Shown one piece after another: positions 37,214-50,610 of a stretch of DNA of 64,000 nt. How positions within the stretch are numbered: the stretch's first letter is position 1; the number at the start of each line of letters is the position of its first letter. The notes under the pieces are model-generated. The model worked only from the letters and a program-made list of their open reading frames with translations, was not told the origin of the DNA and ran no database searches. Source of the DNA: Penelope pileata (lineage: Eukaryota; Chordata; Aves; Galliformes; Cracidae). The DNA lies in contig WBMW01000442.1 in the NCBI GenBank assembly GCA_013396635.1, positions 560,356 through 624,355 on the forward strand, in the 5' to 3' direction. The position numbers were made by a program, and so were the translations under genes.

Positions 37214-37624
37214 AAAAAGCATATAAAAGCTAAAGCTAGGCTTCATGCATCCAGGATATGTGTCCTAATCCCACATATATGGTAATGCATATCTCTTTCA
37301 TCTTTTCTGAAGACAGAGAAAAGCTTTGTTTATTTCCAAAAGAACACTTGCAGCCAGTTAACTAGAATTCCTTAATGGTTCTGGAACTCAGAAAACATCC
37401 CAAAGGGATTTGTAGCTGCTGCTAACAAGCTGAATTCAGCAGTACGGAATCTTCAGATGATGTATACTGAATTCTATAACTAAATTATAACACAAGGAGC
37501 ATGTTCTTCAGATCCGACAGTTAATTACACGAATCACTTTTAAACAATGACTATTTTTTGAGCATAAGACCATAGCCTAAAGAACACAAACCACCTGGTG
37601 ACGTGCAGCAGAAGTTGCACATCT

Positions 37625-37648
37625 GGAAACAACCTTGTTTCCAAGGTT
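37625..37648. repeat. Two overlapping perfect inverted repeats
   Basis: GGAAACAA (37625-37632) pairs with TTGTTTCC (37635-37642) across a 2-base spacer. Overlapping it, AACCTTG (37631-37637) pairs with CAAGGTT (37642-37648) across four bases. The two folds are mutually exclusive. The function is unknown. Confidence 0.85.
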
Positions 37649-38270
37649 GGAAAACTACTGTAAGGAAAGTGAACAAAAGAGATGACCTTTTGTGTAGGAG
37701 TTCAGAGTTACATGATAGTTATTCCTTAATTGCTTTAGCTGGAACGTGAATTACCCAGTCACTATCCTCTCTTAGACATGCTTTTTTTTCCCCAGTTAAA
37801 GAGTAGCAAAATCATATCACTAACCTCCTGCTCACTGAAACAGGAATTCCAACAGATAAGTCAGTAATAGAAAGAAAATAAATTTATTGCAAACAAAATC
37901 ATTGATAAAAAACTATTCATCAATTATAAAGTTCAAATTGTAGGATTTATCTCCCATTTGCCTTTCACCACCTGTTACAGATTTGATGGCTTATCATAAT
38001 TATCTTGTTTATTACTGATATCCCAGGTGAGTAATATATGAGAGGGCATATTCTGGGAGTACAATACAGAGAAATTGTGTGAGCAACCATTTCTTAGGAT
38101 TAATGAGTGCAGGGACATAATACTTACAAGAGAATGTTGCAGCACTGTTGAAAATAGTCATGAAGAGAAGGACAACTAAGACAAAGAAATATGTCTAAAA
38201 ATTAAATATGGATCACTTGTAAGTATACATCCATGGATTTAGATAAACATAACATACCTCTTAGTCCTTT

Positions 38271-38292
38271 CACGCACGTACATGTGTACACA
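38271..38292. other. Alternating purine-pyrimidine run (Z-DNA-prone)
   Basis: Twenty-two bases alternate strictly (CACGCACGTACATGTGTACA and on), with a GTACATGTGTAC core. This is one of two such runs within about 360 bases. Confidence 0.6.
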
Positions 38293-38627
38293 AGGTGTAT
38301 GTGTCTTACATTTTGTAAAATCAGTATCAAGTCCAGTGCAATAGAATTTCCACTTCTGCAGATTTCCCTTAGATGTAGCAACTAATAGCTAGCAAAAAAA
38401 AATTGCAAACTCTGTATAGTAGCAGTTTAACCAATTCAAGTAGTGAGGCTTCCAAAACATTAGTCTGTTTTGATCTTGCAGATATTTTTTTGAGGAATAC
38501 CAACTAACATGAACAAAGCAGAAATCAATCTTTTTACTCACACACCTACCTAGCTAAAAGAAGTTTCAAGTTTCAGCTTTGAAAAAACTTGCTAAAGAAG
38601 GCTGATGAGCCCAGCCTTGTGTATGTG

Positions 38628-38649
38628 TGCACACACGTGAAAATGTTCA
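38628..38649. other. Alternating purine-pyrimidine run with a GTGTGCACAC palindrome
   Basis: Twenty-two bases alternate strictly, centred on the perfect palindrome GTGTGCACAC. The run is prone to form Z-DNA or a cruciform under supercoiling. Confidence 0.6.
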
Positions 38650-41600
38650 CAGAATTTCCTTTTATTCCTCGCGTATTAGCTTGAATCTTTATTAAGCAAG
38701 CCATGAGTCCTGCGCTAAATCACAAAATATCTCAAGTCATGAATTAGCTGATGACAATCAGACCCAAGTAATGGTTATTTCAGTAATATTGACCATTATT
38801 TAAGTAAAGTAAATCAGCCTTAATGTGTGTGGCCTAGCATGTAATATTTTTTTATGATCAAAAATTGTTTCTTTTCTGTAAATTCTTAAATAATTATGTA
38901 GAATTAGTCATAGGCAGCTGTCTGATTACACATGTACAGTGTTTATATGATAAGTCTTTACATTTAAATCACAAGTGATAGCTGATGGGAACTGAGTACT
39001 TCCTTCTATGAAGGCTTCTTTGCAGACAAAAACTAGAATTTCTGAAAATATGATTTCCAACACTTTTCAAATATATATACTTAATACATACAACTTTTCT
39101 TTAAAGAAATAAACTGAAATGATACATGAAAAAACATGAGCTAACATATTTACCATGGTATATTTCGGAAGAATTTTTTAGAAGAAAAAAGAAACTGGCA
39201 TTTGAGACACAATATTCATTCATAGTCCAGATTGCTGTTCACTTTGGTTGTGTGGATGACGGGGAATACCTGTTTCCATTCTCTAGCAGCCAGACTTTGA
39301 GGCTGAGACGTTCTCAGGGACTTTTGAACAGATTCAGGGTGGATATGCATGGAAGTGTATTTAGAGTACCTGAGGAACTGATGTCTTGGCACAACACAAA
39401 TATGGAGCACCAGTATAGCACAATTTGTGGAACAGACTCAAGAACATTAGCATTTTCTTACTGCAATTGTTTCATTCTCTTTTGCTCTAGGCACCTTTAT
39501 TTGCAGTCTAAACAAAACTGCCAGGGATTAGGTTGAATCAACTGGCTGCTAATATTTTAATCCTTTTGCAGCTCATTGACCATAGCTGAACTAAGCGCTG
39601 GTCAAGTGCCATGTCACTAGTTCAATGGAATTCAGACTTTGGCACTTTGAAAAAGGCAACAGATGTGCTTTAATGATTATCTAATAACTTGTATTTTTTT
39701 CAGTTTGCTGTGCTAATGAAATCTAATCTCATTGACCCAACAGACAAAACCGTAACAATAAGAACATTAATGGCAAGACAAACGACCAGAATAATACCAC
39801 ACTCTGGCCAGAGTCCAGAAATCAGAGCCCTGCAAAATGTACTGGGAGCAACAGGCAGGTTGACTTCCTTTCCATGGGCAGTTAAAAAAAAATTAGCAAT
39901 ACATTATGTAAATGGGCTGCGAGAACATAAATTCAACATGCCTCAAAGATGTCTCAAAATGTTGTTCTTAAATTATGTGGGGCTAATCTGTTTCCTCAGC
40001 AATACCTGGGTTAGAACCGATATTGCAGTTATGCAATTATATTGCTAAACAAGGTGATGAAATGGGTTTTTTTTCAGCCTTACCTGGCAGAAGTGACTTA
40101 ATCACTTTGTGCTATGTGGCATTAGCCAATAACCTGAACATTAAATCTGGAGTTAAAGATTGGAGGCCCTACCTGAATCAAAAATAATCTTTGTGTCTAT
40201 TTATCTTCAGGGCTTGTGGTCTGTATCTATACTTCTGTGGAAAGTCATTTTCCTAGTGATTCTTCCTTCCCAGCTGTATTTCTTCTGCCTTATTCAGACT
40301 GAATTAGATCTAGCTACCTCATTCTGGAAACTGCTCTTATGTAGGCTTCGTGATATCCTATTTGCATCACTGGTGACATTAATGGCAAATGGGACTCATT
40401 AGCAAGCATCACAAGTGAGTTGTCAGATGTTGAGGCCATGACTTCTCCCTATCTCTCCAGATGACAGCAAGTAAATATTTTGAGGTAGAGGACTTAGATA
40501 GAAGTCTTTGATCTTAATGTGTGTGCTTCAGAAGCTTCTGGACTCAAACAAAGACAAGCAGACATCAGTCATGCTAATAGACAGCTGTCAGAGGAAGCAA
40601 TGCCACCTATAATTGGCAGTACCCTTCTTTGAGTGCTGACACTTGTCTAAGAAGATGAAAATTTTCATTCTGTCTTCTGCAGAGCTTCAATGGAAAGAGA
40701 AAAGGGAATGAAACTTACTGGCATTTTTATTGACTGTGTGGCTGTCAAAGGGGACTGACCGAAAGATCAGTGACCTGGTTGACCGGATGTAGGTTGTTGT
40801 TTTAGCTTTAGCTTCTGTGAATCCTATGTGCTTTTGGAGTCACCAGAGATAAGAGGAGGAAAAATATGCAGGAGGGAAATGACCTACCTTGTTGGACATA
40901 ACAATCACTCTAGCAGGAAGTTTTGCTGATATGAAGTTAGAAATCTTTAACCCCGTTCATCAAGGCTTTGGCCTATGGAATTGAATGGAAATTGTGTCAC
41001 TTACTAAAGAGCTATGAAGCCTCAGTAATAACTATTGCAAATGAAGATGCATGTTCTTCTTTCTGTAATTCCAAGAGACTAATCCAGCTTCCTAGGTACT
41101 CTGTAATCAGTCAATGAGATTCAGTGATCAATCAGTGAATTCGGGGAAAGTCTCTGAACCAAAGCCTTCTGAGTGCAGCCACACTATTAGAAATCCACAA
41201 CAGTTCTGCTGGCCAAAGATGAACCGAGCTGTGAGATTCAGCTCCAAGTTAGGACAGGGGATGCCTCATTCAGGTCTTGGTATTATTACTCACCCACAAT
41301 GGATATAAATTTTGGCAAATAATTTCACCTCTGAAAGTATCCATACCTCAAGTTGTGAAATTGAAGTATTTCCTTTGCTTTGTAAAGTTCCTTGCTGAAA
41401 TTTATTTAGGTAAGCTTGTATGCTGTCCAAAATTTATATAAAAATAGGTATGAAAGAACATAGCCAGGTTTTTGAACTGGCTCTGTACTTTCCATGTGAA
41501 CAGATGTTAGCAGCACCCTAGCTAACTTCTATGATCAGCAGGGCAGTGGGCAGGCAGCTCTAGTCATTAGAGCAGGCACAGGGCTTTTTAAATTTCTCTG

Positions 41601-44600
41601 CAGAGAAAATGTATTTATTATGCCAAAACTATCAGCGTCATGCAGCAATAAAATATTCTTTGTTCTAAATTTGATCCTTGAAGGTATCGCAAGCTCTTGG
41701 AGTGTTGGGTTTGTTTTAACAAATTCTCTTCATGTTTTTCTGTCAACTTCTATTTTTTCTGTCAACCTCTAGTTTCCCATCTTTCCATCTCTGCGGCTTT
41801 GAAGCTTATCCCTGATAAAAGACAGCACTTATGTCAAAATACACTAATGTCATTTTGACACAGAAGTGCACAGCCTGGAAGCCATTTCGCTTGGCAGAAT
41901 TATCTCCTTTGGCAGCCTCTCCACAGCTGAGCTGAGTTGCTGGGCACTCATGTGTGTTTGTCCCACTCTTTTTGTCAGAGGTAAACCCTTGGGACTTTCA
42001 TCAGCTCACAGGAGATAAACAGTAATGCAAATAATGCTGAAAAAACTTGCTAGTCTGAGACTGTTTTCTGGGAAACAGTTTCTTGTTAGTTTTGGGGATT
42101 TAATTCAGCGCACAAGGATAATCCAGGGAAATGAGTAACAACGCCAGACAGTGTTTGCTCTTTTCCCTCCTGCTAAAGAAGCAAGTTTTTAGTGAATGAA
42201 GGTAATAAACAGTTTGGAATTACTACAGATCATCTCCTTGGAGTTTCTGAATAACTGTGTTTGCTCATCACTTTGTTAATTACTCTAAATTGTTGTCATA
42301 TATTAATACCAGGTTTTTACCTTCGAGAGAATGATCTTGTGACTTGAGGTACTGAACTTGGGGTCTAGGTTCTCTCTTCCACATCTGACTGGAGAAGCCA
42401 AAAATCTTCCTACTGTCACCTATATCAGCTGTAGGTCACAGGCACTGCTATTCAATGTAAACTAAGTCAAACTACATTTTTGTGAAGAGTCCTTGCCTGT
42501 TTCTCCTTACACAGTTTTTAGGTAATATAACTTCCAAGACATAGTTTGGCCTTTGCGTGCACCTATGAAGTGATAGCATCTCCACTTGAGCTGTTTTCAA
42601 AACAAGTTTGTGCCATTTTGATCGCTGTCTGCTGTGCGTACATTTCACATAGATTTCCTGAGTGACCATAGCTAAATGATGCATAGTGTGTGCTTTTGAA
42701 AAAAATCCCGTATTTGCCTATGAAAAAGGAAATATTACCTTCTTTCTTCTACCACTGTCTGTATTGTCTGCATAGACAGTAGGTCAGTGGGCATGATGCC
42801 CCTCAGTGAAGCTGGAAGTTCAATACCTGGTGCTGCCCTGATCTCTGCAGGGAAGGCTGGCTAGCTATTTTGATCTTATTTTTCTCAGGTAGTGCTAAAA
42901 TTTAGATTTCTCATTATCTGGTGCTGGACTTGTGTTATTGAATTCTGTGGAGAAACAAAGCACTCACAGAAGCAATTAAGATAGCTGGCATTTCACTTTA
43001 ACATATATGTGCTACATAGTACTTGCTCTCTAAAAAATCACATCTTAAGGGTCTCAAGCTGGGACCTTCAGTCAGTGAATATTATTGGTGTGACCTCTCT
43101 GTCTCAGCTATAAGGTGTAAAATGACAATCACCTCACAAAGATGTTGCAAATATATGCATGTTTGTGGTACACGTAGCTGTAGTATGATAAGCACCGTAA
43201 AAACACATGAGGAAAATGCATCAGAGTTTGAACAATGCTACAGTTAAGTAAAGTCTCAGTGAAAACTGCTAGGAAAACATTATACTACAGAGTTGGTTTT
43301 AAAGTGAATGATCTTTTTCTGTATTGAATTGAGTGAGTATAGGGGCAATTGGTGTGTGTGACAAATTTTTAAAAAGAGAAGAATATTTTCTAAAAAAGTA
43401 TTTTCAAATCTCAAATTAAAGTCAGAAGCATGTAGCATTCCCAGGTTCTCCAATTTCAAATATCTACTGCAATGCTAGAGGTTGTGTGTTTTAGCCTGCT
43501 TAATATTATAGTAATGAATTGTTCATAAAAAGTACTGCTTTCTGTTAGGATTAGACCTAGAATTAAAGTTGAGGTCCTTTTTTGAACCCAATATGAATTG
43601 CAGACTCAAGATGACGCACCTTGTGTCCGCATCAAGACATGAGGAATGCACAAAAGGGCAAAGCAACTGGAAGTAAATTTTGATCTGTTAAAGTAAATAG
43701 AAAAGCTGCTGTAACTTCACTGTAGTCAGAATTACCCAGCAGGTATTGCAAACATGGAATATGCAGTATGTGCTAAGGTAGCATCTTTTAATATTCATGC
43801 AAAACAATGACAACCAACGTATCAGGTCTCCCTTACAAGAAGGCAGCGTGGCTAAGAAGGCCATTAAAATGAAATCAAGGCTTAAAATTATCATAATAGC
43901 TTTCCATTGAAAGACAGAAGTACTTTCACAACTAAGACAAAATCAGTAATAATCTGTACTGTGACAAAGCGTCACATTACTCAGAATTTATTAACTCAGA
44001 GCAATTAAGAGAACAAAGCTATCACTGCCTCACACGTTTGTCACAGGGTTCTTTATAAAAAGTCTCTTTTCTGTGTGGGTTTAGATCAACAGCTTGTTCA
44101 GCGATTCCTGGCATTTTGTGCATCATTACAAATATCTCTAGAAGGAAGAAGGGAGATCCTTGTCTCGATGAGAACTGAAAGCAAGTAACTGAAATAAGAG
44201 AACAGTTGCAATATCTCAATATATCATTGCTATTATGGCAATTTATTTTAAAACATCACTTAGAGAACCATGAAGGCCTCATCACATTCCCAAACCATGC
44301 TCTGTGCCTGGCAGTCTGCCTTGCCTTCATCTGCATCAAATAACGGTTGATGTTTTACTAGAAAATCTTTAGATCAATGAATTAACACGTCTGTAATGCA
44401 AAACAGAAATAAAATGTTTCCCACATATTATGAGAAGTTTTGCACAAAATTTTGCACAATTTTGAAATTGGCTAAGAAGTCTTTTTCTGACTTTAATTGC
44501 TAACACAATTTTGGAAAAAGGGACTGTGTAGATATATGTTTACATGTATCTACATATTAACCGTCTACATATAAGCCATATATAACCATCTGTGGTGATA

Positions 44601-45436
44601 GATGCATATTTATACCTACCACAGGCAAATTAGAGACAGTGTTTATGATTTTATTGGCATATTAGCAAATAAGAAAGTCTACAAGGTTTTCCTCCTCTTG
44701 AACACTTCATACTGCAGCCCAATCATTTATGTGTGCCAATATTTTAGAACTCTACTGTGAAGTTGACTTTTAAGAATATTGGAGTATTAGGGTTACTGCA
44801 ATGCCTCTGGAATGACTTAAAACAAGGGAGAGAGAATGAGAGCTTTTACATCTTCTTCAGGTTATATCTAGGAAATCTGATTGCAACGAAGAGGAACAGG
44901 CAAAAGAGTTTTAACCAGAATTCTGGGACTGGAAACACATTTCTTACCAAAATAAATAAATAAATAAAAGAATACATGTGCTCTTTATTTTCTCCAAAGG
45001 GTCAAAGTGAAGAAATACTTTTAACTCTTCACAATAAACTTTTTTATTTTGGATTAACTTAATCCTTCATCTTCTAGATTGCATTGTCACAAAAATCAAA
45101 TGTATTTAATTTCAGAGGAATATTGCAAAACTCTGTCGTGCATCCTGAGTGTGAGGAGCTTGAAAGATCTCACATACACAAAGTGAGAGCGTCTAAATAA
45201 ACTTTCATGCATGACAAAGGTCTTTGCATGGTCACACCTCAGAATTTCCCAGTGTTGCTTTATCAGTGATTCTCACTGAGCCTGTCTCTTTTAGTCCAAC
45301 AAGAAGTTAACTCACAGGAGTAATCTTTCTTTGCAAAGATGAACTCTGGATGCACGTTGCTATTTAATCTTTGTTATGTATGAAGCAGGCTGTGTAAACA
45401 AAATCCCGGGGATTATATTTCTCCCCTTATCTTTCC

Positions 45437-45452
45437 AAAAAAAAAAAAAAAA
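45437..45452 (+). repeat. A16 homopolymer
   Basis: Sixteen consecutive A. No retroposed gene or LINE is recognisable directly upstream. Confidence 0.9.
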
Positions 45453-46864
45453 GAAGAGTATAAACTTCAGCAGTTGGTTCAGAGGGAAACAGCAGGGTGA
45501 GGAGAGCTACCTTCTTTCTCCTTTGCTGCGAATGTTTGGTTTTGTTCAGACTCAGCAGACTGAAAGACAAGAAAAGTGTTTCTGCCTAGGGGGAGGCTGA
45601 CATAAGAAGTGAGATGATACAGCCATATGCTTCAGCAGCAGCACAAGCCCTCATGGTTGAGCAGGATCTTGCAGGGGGACTTGTATAAAATGCACCCAAC
45701 TCATTAAAGCAGAGTGCAGGGAGGTCTGTTTCTTGTGTCGCACTGGTTGTTACAACAGCTGGCCGCATTCAGCTGCAATTGTAGTGGACAGCAGCAGTTG
45801 GGGGCCTTGCTTGTTGTCTGGCCATGAGGGACCCCTACTATAACCTGTCATCACTCATCTAATGAGCTTGAAACAAGAGCAAAGACTCCTTGGCCGTACT
45901 CGCTATCTTTAGAAGAGGTGGCATGAACCCACAACTGCTGTGTGTGGCAGGACCAGTTGGAGCTGAGCTCTGGGTACCGATGACAGAGGGTTGGGATCAA
46001 TTCGCACACTTAATCCTGGGCTCGAGTGGGCAGACACTGTGGGTCCCCAGTGTACAGGCACACATGCACTTCTGCTTTAAGCTTTAAAAGTACTTGCAAC
46101 TCTCTGAATCCCTGGTATTCAAACCAGATTAAAGCATCCAGGAGCTTGATTTTTGGAAGTCTATCCTTTGTGTGACAATTTTTCTCATTTTATTTTATTA
46201 ATTGCTCACTTTTTTGGTGAGATAAAACCCAAAAATGTTTATAATTGTCATGAGCTGACCTCGATTATATCTGTGATCAACTGACGATAAACATGTTACA
46301 GTGTCAACAACTGCATAATGATTTAAGAATACCAATAAAAACTACTGAACAACATATCTGTATCTCTGCTCATAGCCTCCTGACATATCAGCTAGACTTT
46401 CGCAGCGAGATTTTTTCATTGCATGGTAATTGCTGTTTGGTAGTTTTGATCCATGTCTGGCTTGCTGTTTGTCTGTGTGCCATGGTGTCTGGGTGATAAA
46501 CCAACTTTCAGGGTTATCTGAGTTTTTGTAAACATACTCCGGAACATAACAGCTTACTGCAGAAATAGGGAACCCAAGGGATTTTAAGGAATGTTTTGAG
46601 GAAGAGGGGGACAATTTTAAATCAGAGGAATTGTGACATCCTTAAAGTTTCTTCATTCAGGGGTATTCTCAATTCATCTGGTAAGAAATCTGAGCCCTGA
46701 TTATTGGAGACTGACAAAATGGGGAAAAAATCATTGAAAACCTTTTTACCTCCTTAAGATCTCAGCAGCGAGAGTTCTGCCTGCTCTTTAGGTGGCTTAT
46801 GTGCAGAGCTGGTTTCCATGCCAACCAACGAGCCCTCTTTAATTGTGGACAGCTGGTTGCAAAC

Positions 46865-46945
46865 TCCAATTAGAGCCCCATCCCTGCAACTGTGTGTGCA
46901 TGTGTGTGACTTAAAACTCACAAATGTACTATTCACATGGTTACC
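46865..46945. repeat. Ancient amniote repeat inside the longest open frame
   Basis: 'attagagccccatccctgca' at 46869-46888, a run of 'tgtgtgtgcatgtgtgtgac', then 'ttaaaactcac' and 'attcacatgg' follow the text of an old amniote repeat that reads 'gccccaatcctgcaa', 'tatgcatgtgcttaac', 'ttactcacgtgagtag'. The match is by eye and no family name is asserted. It matters because it lies inside the 206-codon open frame at 46818-47438, the longest in the window, and argues against that frame being a gene. Confidence 0.45.
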
Positions 46946-49900
46946 GTTAGCTCTAAGCGTGTGTGCTTGGAGGATTAGCCTCCCTTCTGGGTGTAGCAGC
47001 ACCTTCAGGGGCTGTGCAGGCTCCTCTGAGGGCTGTCTTCCCTGCGAAGCCCATCCTGGCTGGGATATGCTGTGGTCTGACCTCAGGCTAGCAGAAATGG
47101 GCAAGGAGGAAAAGCGCTTTCCTTGGCAGAAGACAGTGTTGTTGGCTTTGCAAGTGCTGTGTTCTCTTATGCATTTTGAACAAGTCAAAGAATACGACAG
47201 TAAAACCAGCAGGGGGAAAGTAGCTGTGTGTTATTCATATCTAAGTATATTTAGCTTTAGGCTCTCAATGAACCTCAGCATGAGTTATTACATGCTGAAT
47301 CAAGCCTTAGGCTTGTTTAATTTTGGGAACATCTTATTAAAAGGGAAGGAAATGAGAAAGAAAATTGAGTCAGCATTTGTGGAGTACCATCTGTGTGAGT
47401 GTCTGGAGCTCATTACAGGTTTCACATCTTACAGTTAGCTATCCCAAATGCATCACCCCTAAGTATCTAGGAATAATCTTTAGCTCGGAAGATGTTAATT
47501 TGTATTCATGCTCCAAAACCAGGATCAGCAGGGGTTGATTTGGTATAGTTAAAGCAAAACTGACTAGCATTTGAAATTGATTTGTGCATATATTTCTGGA
47601 TTAGAAAAAATATACTTGGCTACCTAGAGTTTATTGGGATGAGAAGTTTTAAAATAAAGATCCAGCAAGCACATCTTGGATCTTCATGAACTGAAGCTGT
47701 TTTGACAAAGGTGACTGCTTCGCTGGGGCTTCACTAATATTTCTCACCTCATATCCTTGTGCAATGTGCTATGCGCTGTGTGATTCTGTCTGATAGTCTG
47801 AAGGGCTAGGAGTATTGGAATGGGGGAAATCTTCTCCCTTAAATACTTGATAAAAGTAAATGAAAGACGGCTCAAATTCCAAACTCAGACCATGGTTTGT
47901 GGTGCTAGAAAACCCCAGTTTAGATATGTTCCTGACAAGGGGATAGATTTATCTTGGTGTTATGTAACTGGTTCAAAAAATTTGATTTAAATTCCTACTA
48001 CTTCTAGGAAGTTCGTCAGTATATGATCCCCCGATTTCATTTCAGACTTATGTCATTTACATTTGGGAAGCAGGGTGACGATGGTGGCATGCTGTCAGAG
48101 AACGGGAGCGCTGCTGCAATAGCTGATGTTTCGTTTGCGTTGTTTAAATAATAGGGATAAGATCTCTTAACCCATGGATTAAACTACTGAATTTTTGAGC
48201 AAATGAGTTTTTAAAATTTTTCACTGGCTACAAGAAAGCTACTGGGTACCCATCTCTTTTGAAAAATAAGCCATTCAGTAAATGCTTAACAACATTTAAC
48301 AGTATTTGAATATATTAGCATGTTCATGTAAAACTGAGGAAAATGTGCACTGAAGAAGACACCTAAGAGTGCAGTCTTGCAATCCTTACAGGTGTGACTA
48401 TCACTGGTGAGTGACAATGGAGTCATCCTGCAGCGTAGGTACTTTAACATGGCACTCAGTGCCTGCCCCCTGCTACTCTTTCTCTGCCCCTGACCTGGCT
48501 GCTCCCGTTTCCAAAATGAAAAGTAGGCCTGTTACAGCCCCAGGGCAACCTCAGCTCTGCTCACTGCTCTTGGTAATCATCCTTGTATATACTGCTTAGA
48601 GTGCAATTCTGACCCTCGTGTCATTGTTTTCTCCAAACTTTACCATTTCTGTACAATAGCATTTGGATTTTTTAGTTATAATTTAGTTACAAGATGGGAT
48701 ATAGCACACCAGCAGAATGAAATCCTTCTTTTTCTGAATGCATCGTGCCCATCATTTCACTGTGCTGTCACCATTTAGCTTTGAATCACCAACAAACTGA
48801 TTTTCCAGTGCCATTTTGTAGCTTATGTATATCACAATGGGAAGCCTACTGCACCGTCTTGCTTTCCCTCCTTGTGTCAGGCAACAGAGGACAACATGAT
48901 CTAATAAAGGGAATTTGAGGTGGTGCTGCTGCTAGGCTTAACTTCTGTGTGCCAAGTCTTTGTTTACTCAAAAACAAGTGAGCACGGGAGAGATGTGGAT
49001 TCCTGAGTAAGTTTTCCAGAATTTATGTCACGAATTCTCCATTCTTGGCCTTCACTTGGACCAAAGAAATGCATTCAATCATGCCCGCTTCTAACTTAGA
49101 CATCAGAGCTTTTAGCTATGAAGTGGTAGAGGTGTCAATTTAAAGCACTGCAGACAAAGGAAGAAATTGGCCTGAGGCTGGCTATATATATACTGGGTTC
49201 TGCTAGAAATGACTGCAGACCACTGAGATGGAGAAATTTTCAGGAGAGTGTATAGCAAAGAAATTACCTCGATAGGCAAACGTGCACAAAGGTCAGCCTT
49301 AACTTCACATCAGGAAGCTACGTTTCACTGAAATATGTCGAGGCTGCCATCTGGTGACCGTAGGAAGGATCTGGGTATCAAGAATAATGCTAAAGCTAAC
49401 GACTGAGTTTGTAGCGACAAGATTTTCAGCAGGCAGTAATCCTTATGTAGACGATAATGTTTGTGCTATATCCATTTTCTGTGCAGAGAAAACAAGGCAA
49501 GTTATGGAGGATTTTAACTCGAGATTAAACAGAAACAGATATGGCAATCACTGGAAAGATTGTCACCATAAGAACTGTATCTTAACGAGTTTTCAAAGTA
49601 TTAAAAATGAATCTATTCCTTTAATATATCTTCTACTGTGCTTTTATGAATAACTCTTAGAGAAAGGTAATCTTCTTCTCATAAAAATGACATTATTTAA
49701 AAACTGACTTCATTTTTAGCTTAAGCCAGAAAGTTTTCTCAGAAATTATGAAAATGATGAAACTATTCATTTTAATATTTTTAATCTGCTGTTTTGAACC
49801 AACACTTCAAAATAAATTTTTTATTTCCCAAACTGAAAAATACAAGCAATGTAAAACGACACAGAAATGATCTCTTACTTCAAAATATTAATTTGGAATA

Positions 49901-50200
49901 AAAACACGTTTCTCATTAGAAAATTAACATTTGGCATTTTTTCATATTTCAGTTTGAAAAAAAAAGACTTTTTGTCAAAAATAATCTGAACAATAAATGT
50001 ATATTTATTAAAATCAGTAGAGCTTGTTACAGTTATAGGAAGCTGATTTCCCGGTTGGATGTGCATATCTCCCAAATCTTTTTTTTGCAATATGGGTGCA
50101 GCTCAGGCCTCAGATTCATCCACCAATGACTAATAAGCAATTGGAGATGGACAGGTGTAAAAAATACACTGGAATTTTCAGGGGACTAAAGCGGGAAGGG
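46946..50200. other. Non-coding DNA, no gene seen
   Basis: The first part carries the remainder of the 206-codon open frame (to 47438) and an overlapping 144-codon minus-strand frame (46754-47188). Neither resembles a known protein. The rest is AT-rich and holds only the CTCF-like site at 49.35 kb. No RNA gene was found. Confidence 0.6.
49344..49357 (-). promoter_or_regulatory. CTCF core-like motif
   Basis: On the minus strand the bases read TCACCAGATGGCAG and match CCASYAGRKGGCRS at 13 of 14 positions (T for C at position 1). It is convergent with the plus-strand site at 35.92 kb, the orientation typical of loop anchors. Binding is inferred from the motif only. Confidence 0.5.
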
Positions 50201-50610
50201 ATCACAGAATCATAGAATCCTTAGAGTTGGAAGGGACCTTTAAAGATCATCTAGTCCAACTCCCCTGCAATGTACAGGGACACCTACAGCTGGATCGGGT
50301 TGCTCAGAGCTTGGTCCAGCCTGACCTGGAATGTCTCCAGAGACAGGGCTTCCACCACCTCTCTGGGCAGCCTGTTCCAGTGCTTCACCACCCTTACTGT
50401 GAAAAACTTTTTCCTCAAATCTAGCCTAAATTTCCTCTCTTTCAGTTTGAAGCCATTCCGCCTTGTCTTATCCCCGCAGACCCTGCTAAAGAATCTGTCC
50501 CCCTCTTTCTTACAGCTCCACTTTAGATACTGAAAGGCAGCTATCAGGTCACCTCGGAGCCGTCTCTTCTCCAGGCTGAACAGCCCCAGCTTTCTTCTCT
50601 CCCAGATCAG
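50201..50610 (-). mobile_element. CR1 LINE 3' end with ORF2 C-terminus
   Basis: This is a 5'-truncated CR1 non-LTR retrotransposon inserted on the minus strand. The 3' end lies at the low coordinate ('atcacagaatcatagaatcc', the reverse complement of the avian CR1 tail), followed by 'agagttggaagggacc' and 'gatcatctagtccaactc'. Inland, a minus-strand open frame (50284-50685) encodes the end of the CR1 polymerase ORF, with blocks WERRKLGLFSLEKRRLRGDL, then FSRVCGD, then FTVRVVKHWNRLPREVVEA. The reverse-transcriptase core is absent because the copy is truncated near 50610, so it cannot mobilise. The frame beyond 50610 is read-through into flanking DNA. The copy has kept its frame and tail, so it is fairly young. 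Confidence 0.95.

Larger units (their letters stand above)
37214..46864. other. Non-coding AT-rich DNA, no gene seen
   Basis: This long AT-rich interval has no supported gene. Frames of 136 codons (39126-39536) and 119 codons (39689-40048) have no recognisable domain or paired splice sites. A 16-base A run lies at 45437-45452, an (AAAT)n run at 44949-44969, and short hairpins near 42754-42800. A moderately GC-rich part lies at 45700-46090. No nameable transposon was found. Confidence 0.65.

Noticed and set aside
39126..39536. 136-codon plus-strand frame as a candidate exon
   Set aside because: No known similarity, no clear acceptor/donor pair, and an antisense frame overlaps it.
45906..45925. 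Additional CTCF site at 'aagaggtggcat'
   Set aside because: The right half fits but the left half (CCASY) mismatches, so it falls below the level used for the four listed sites.
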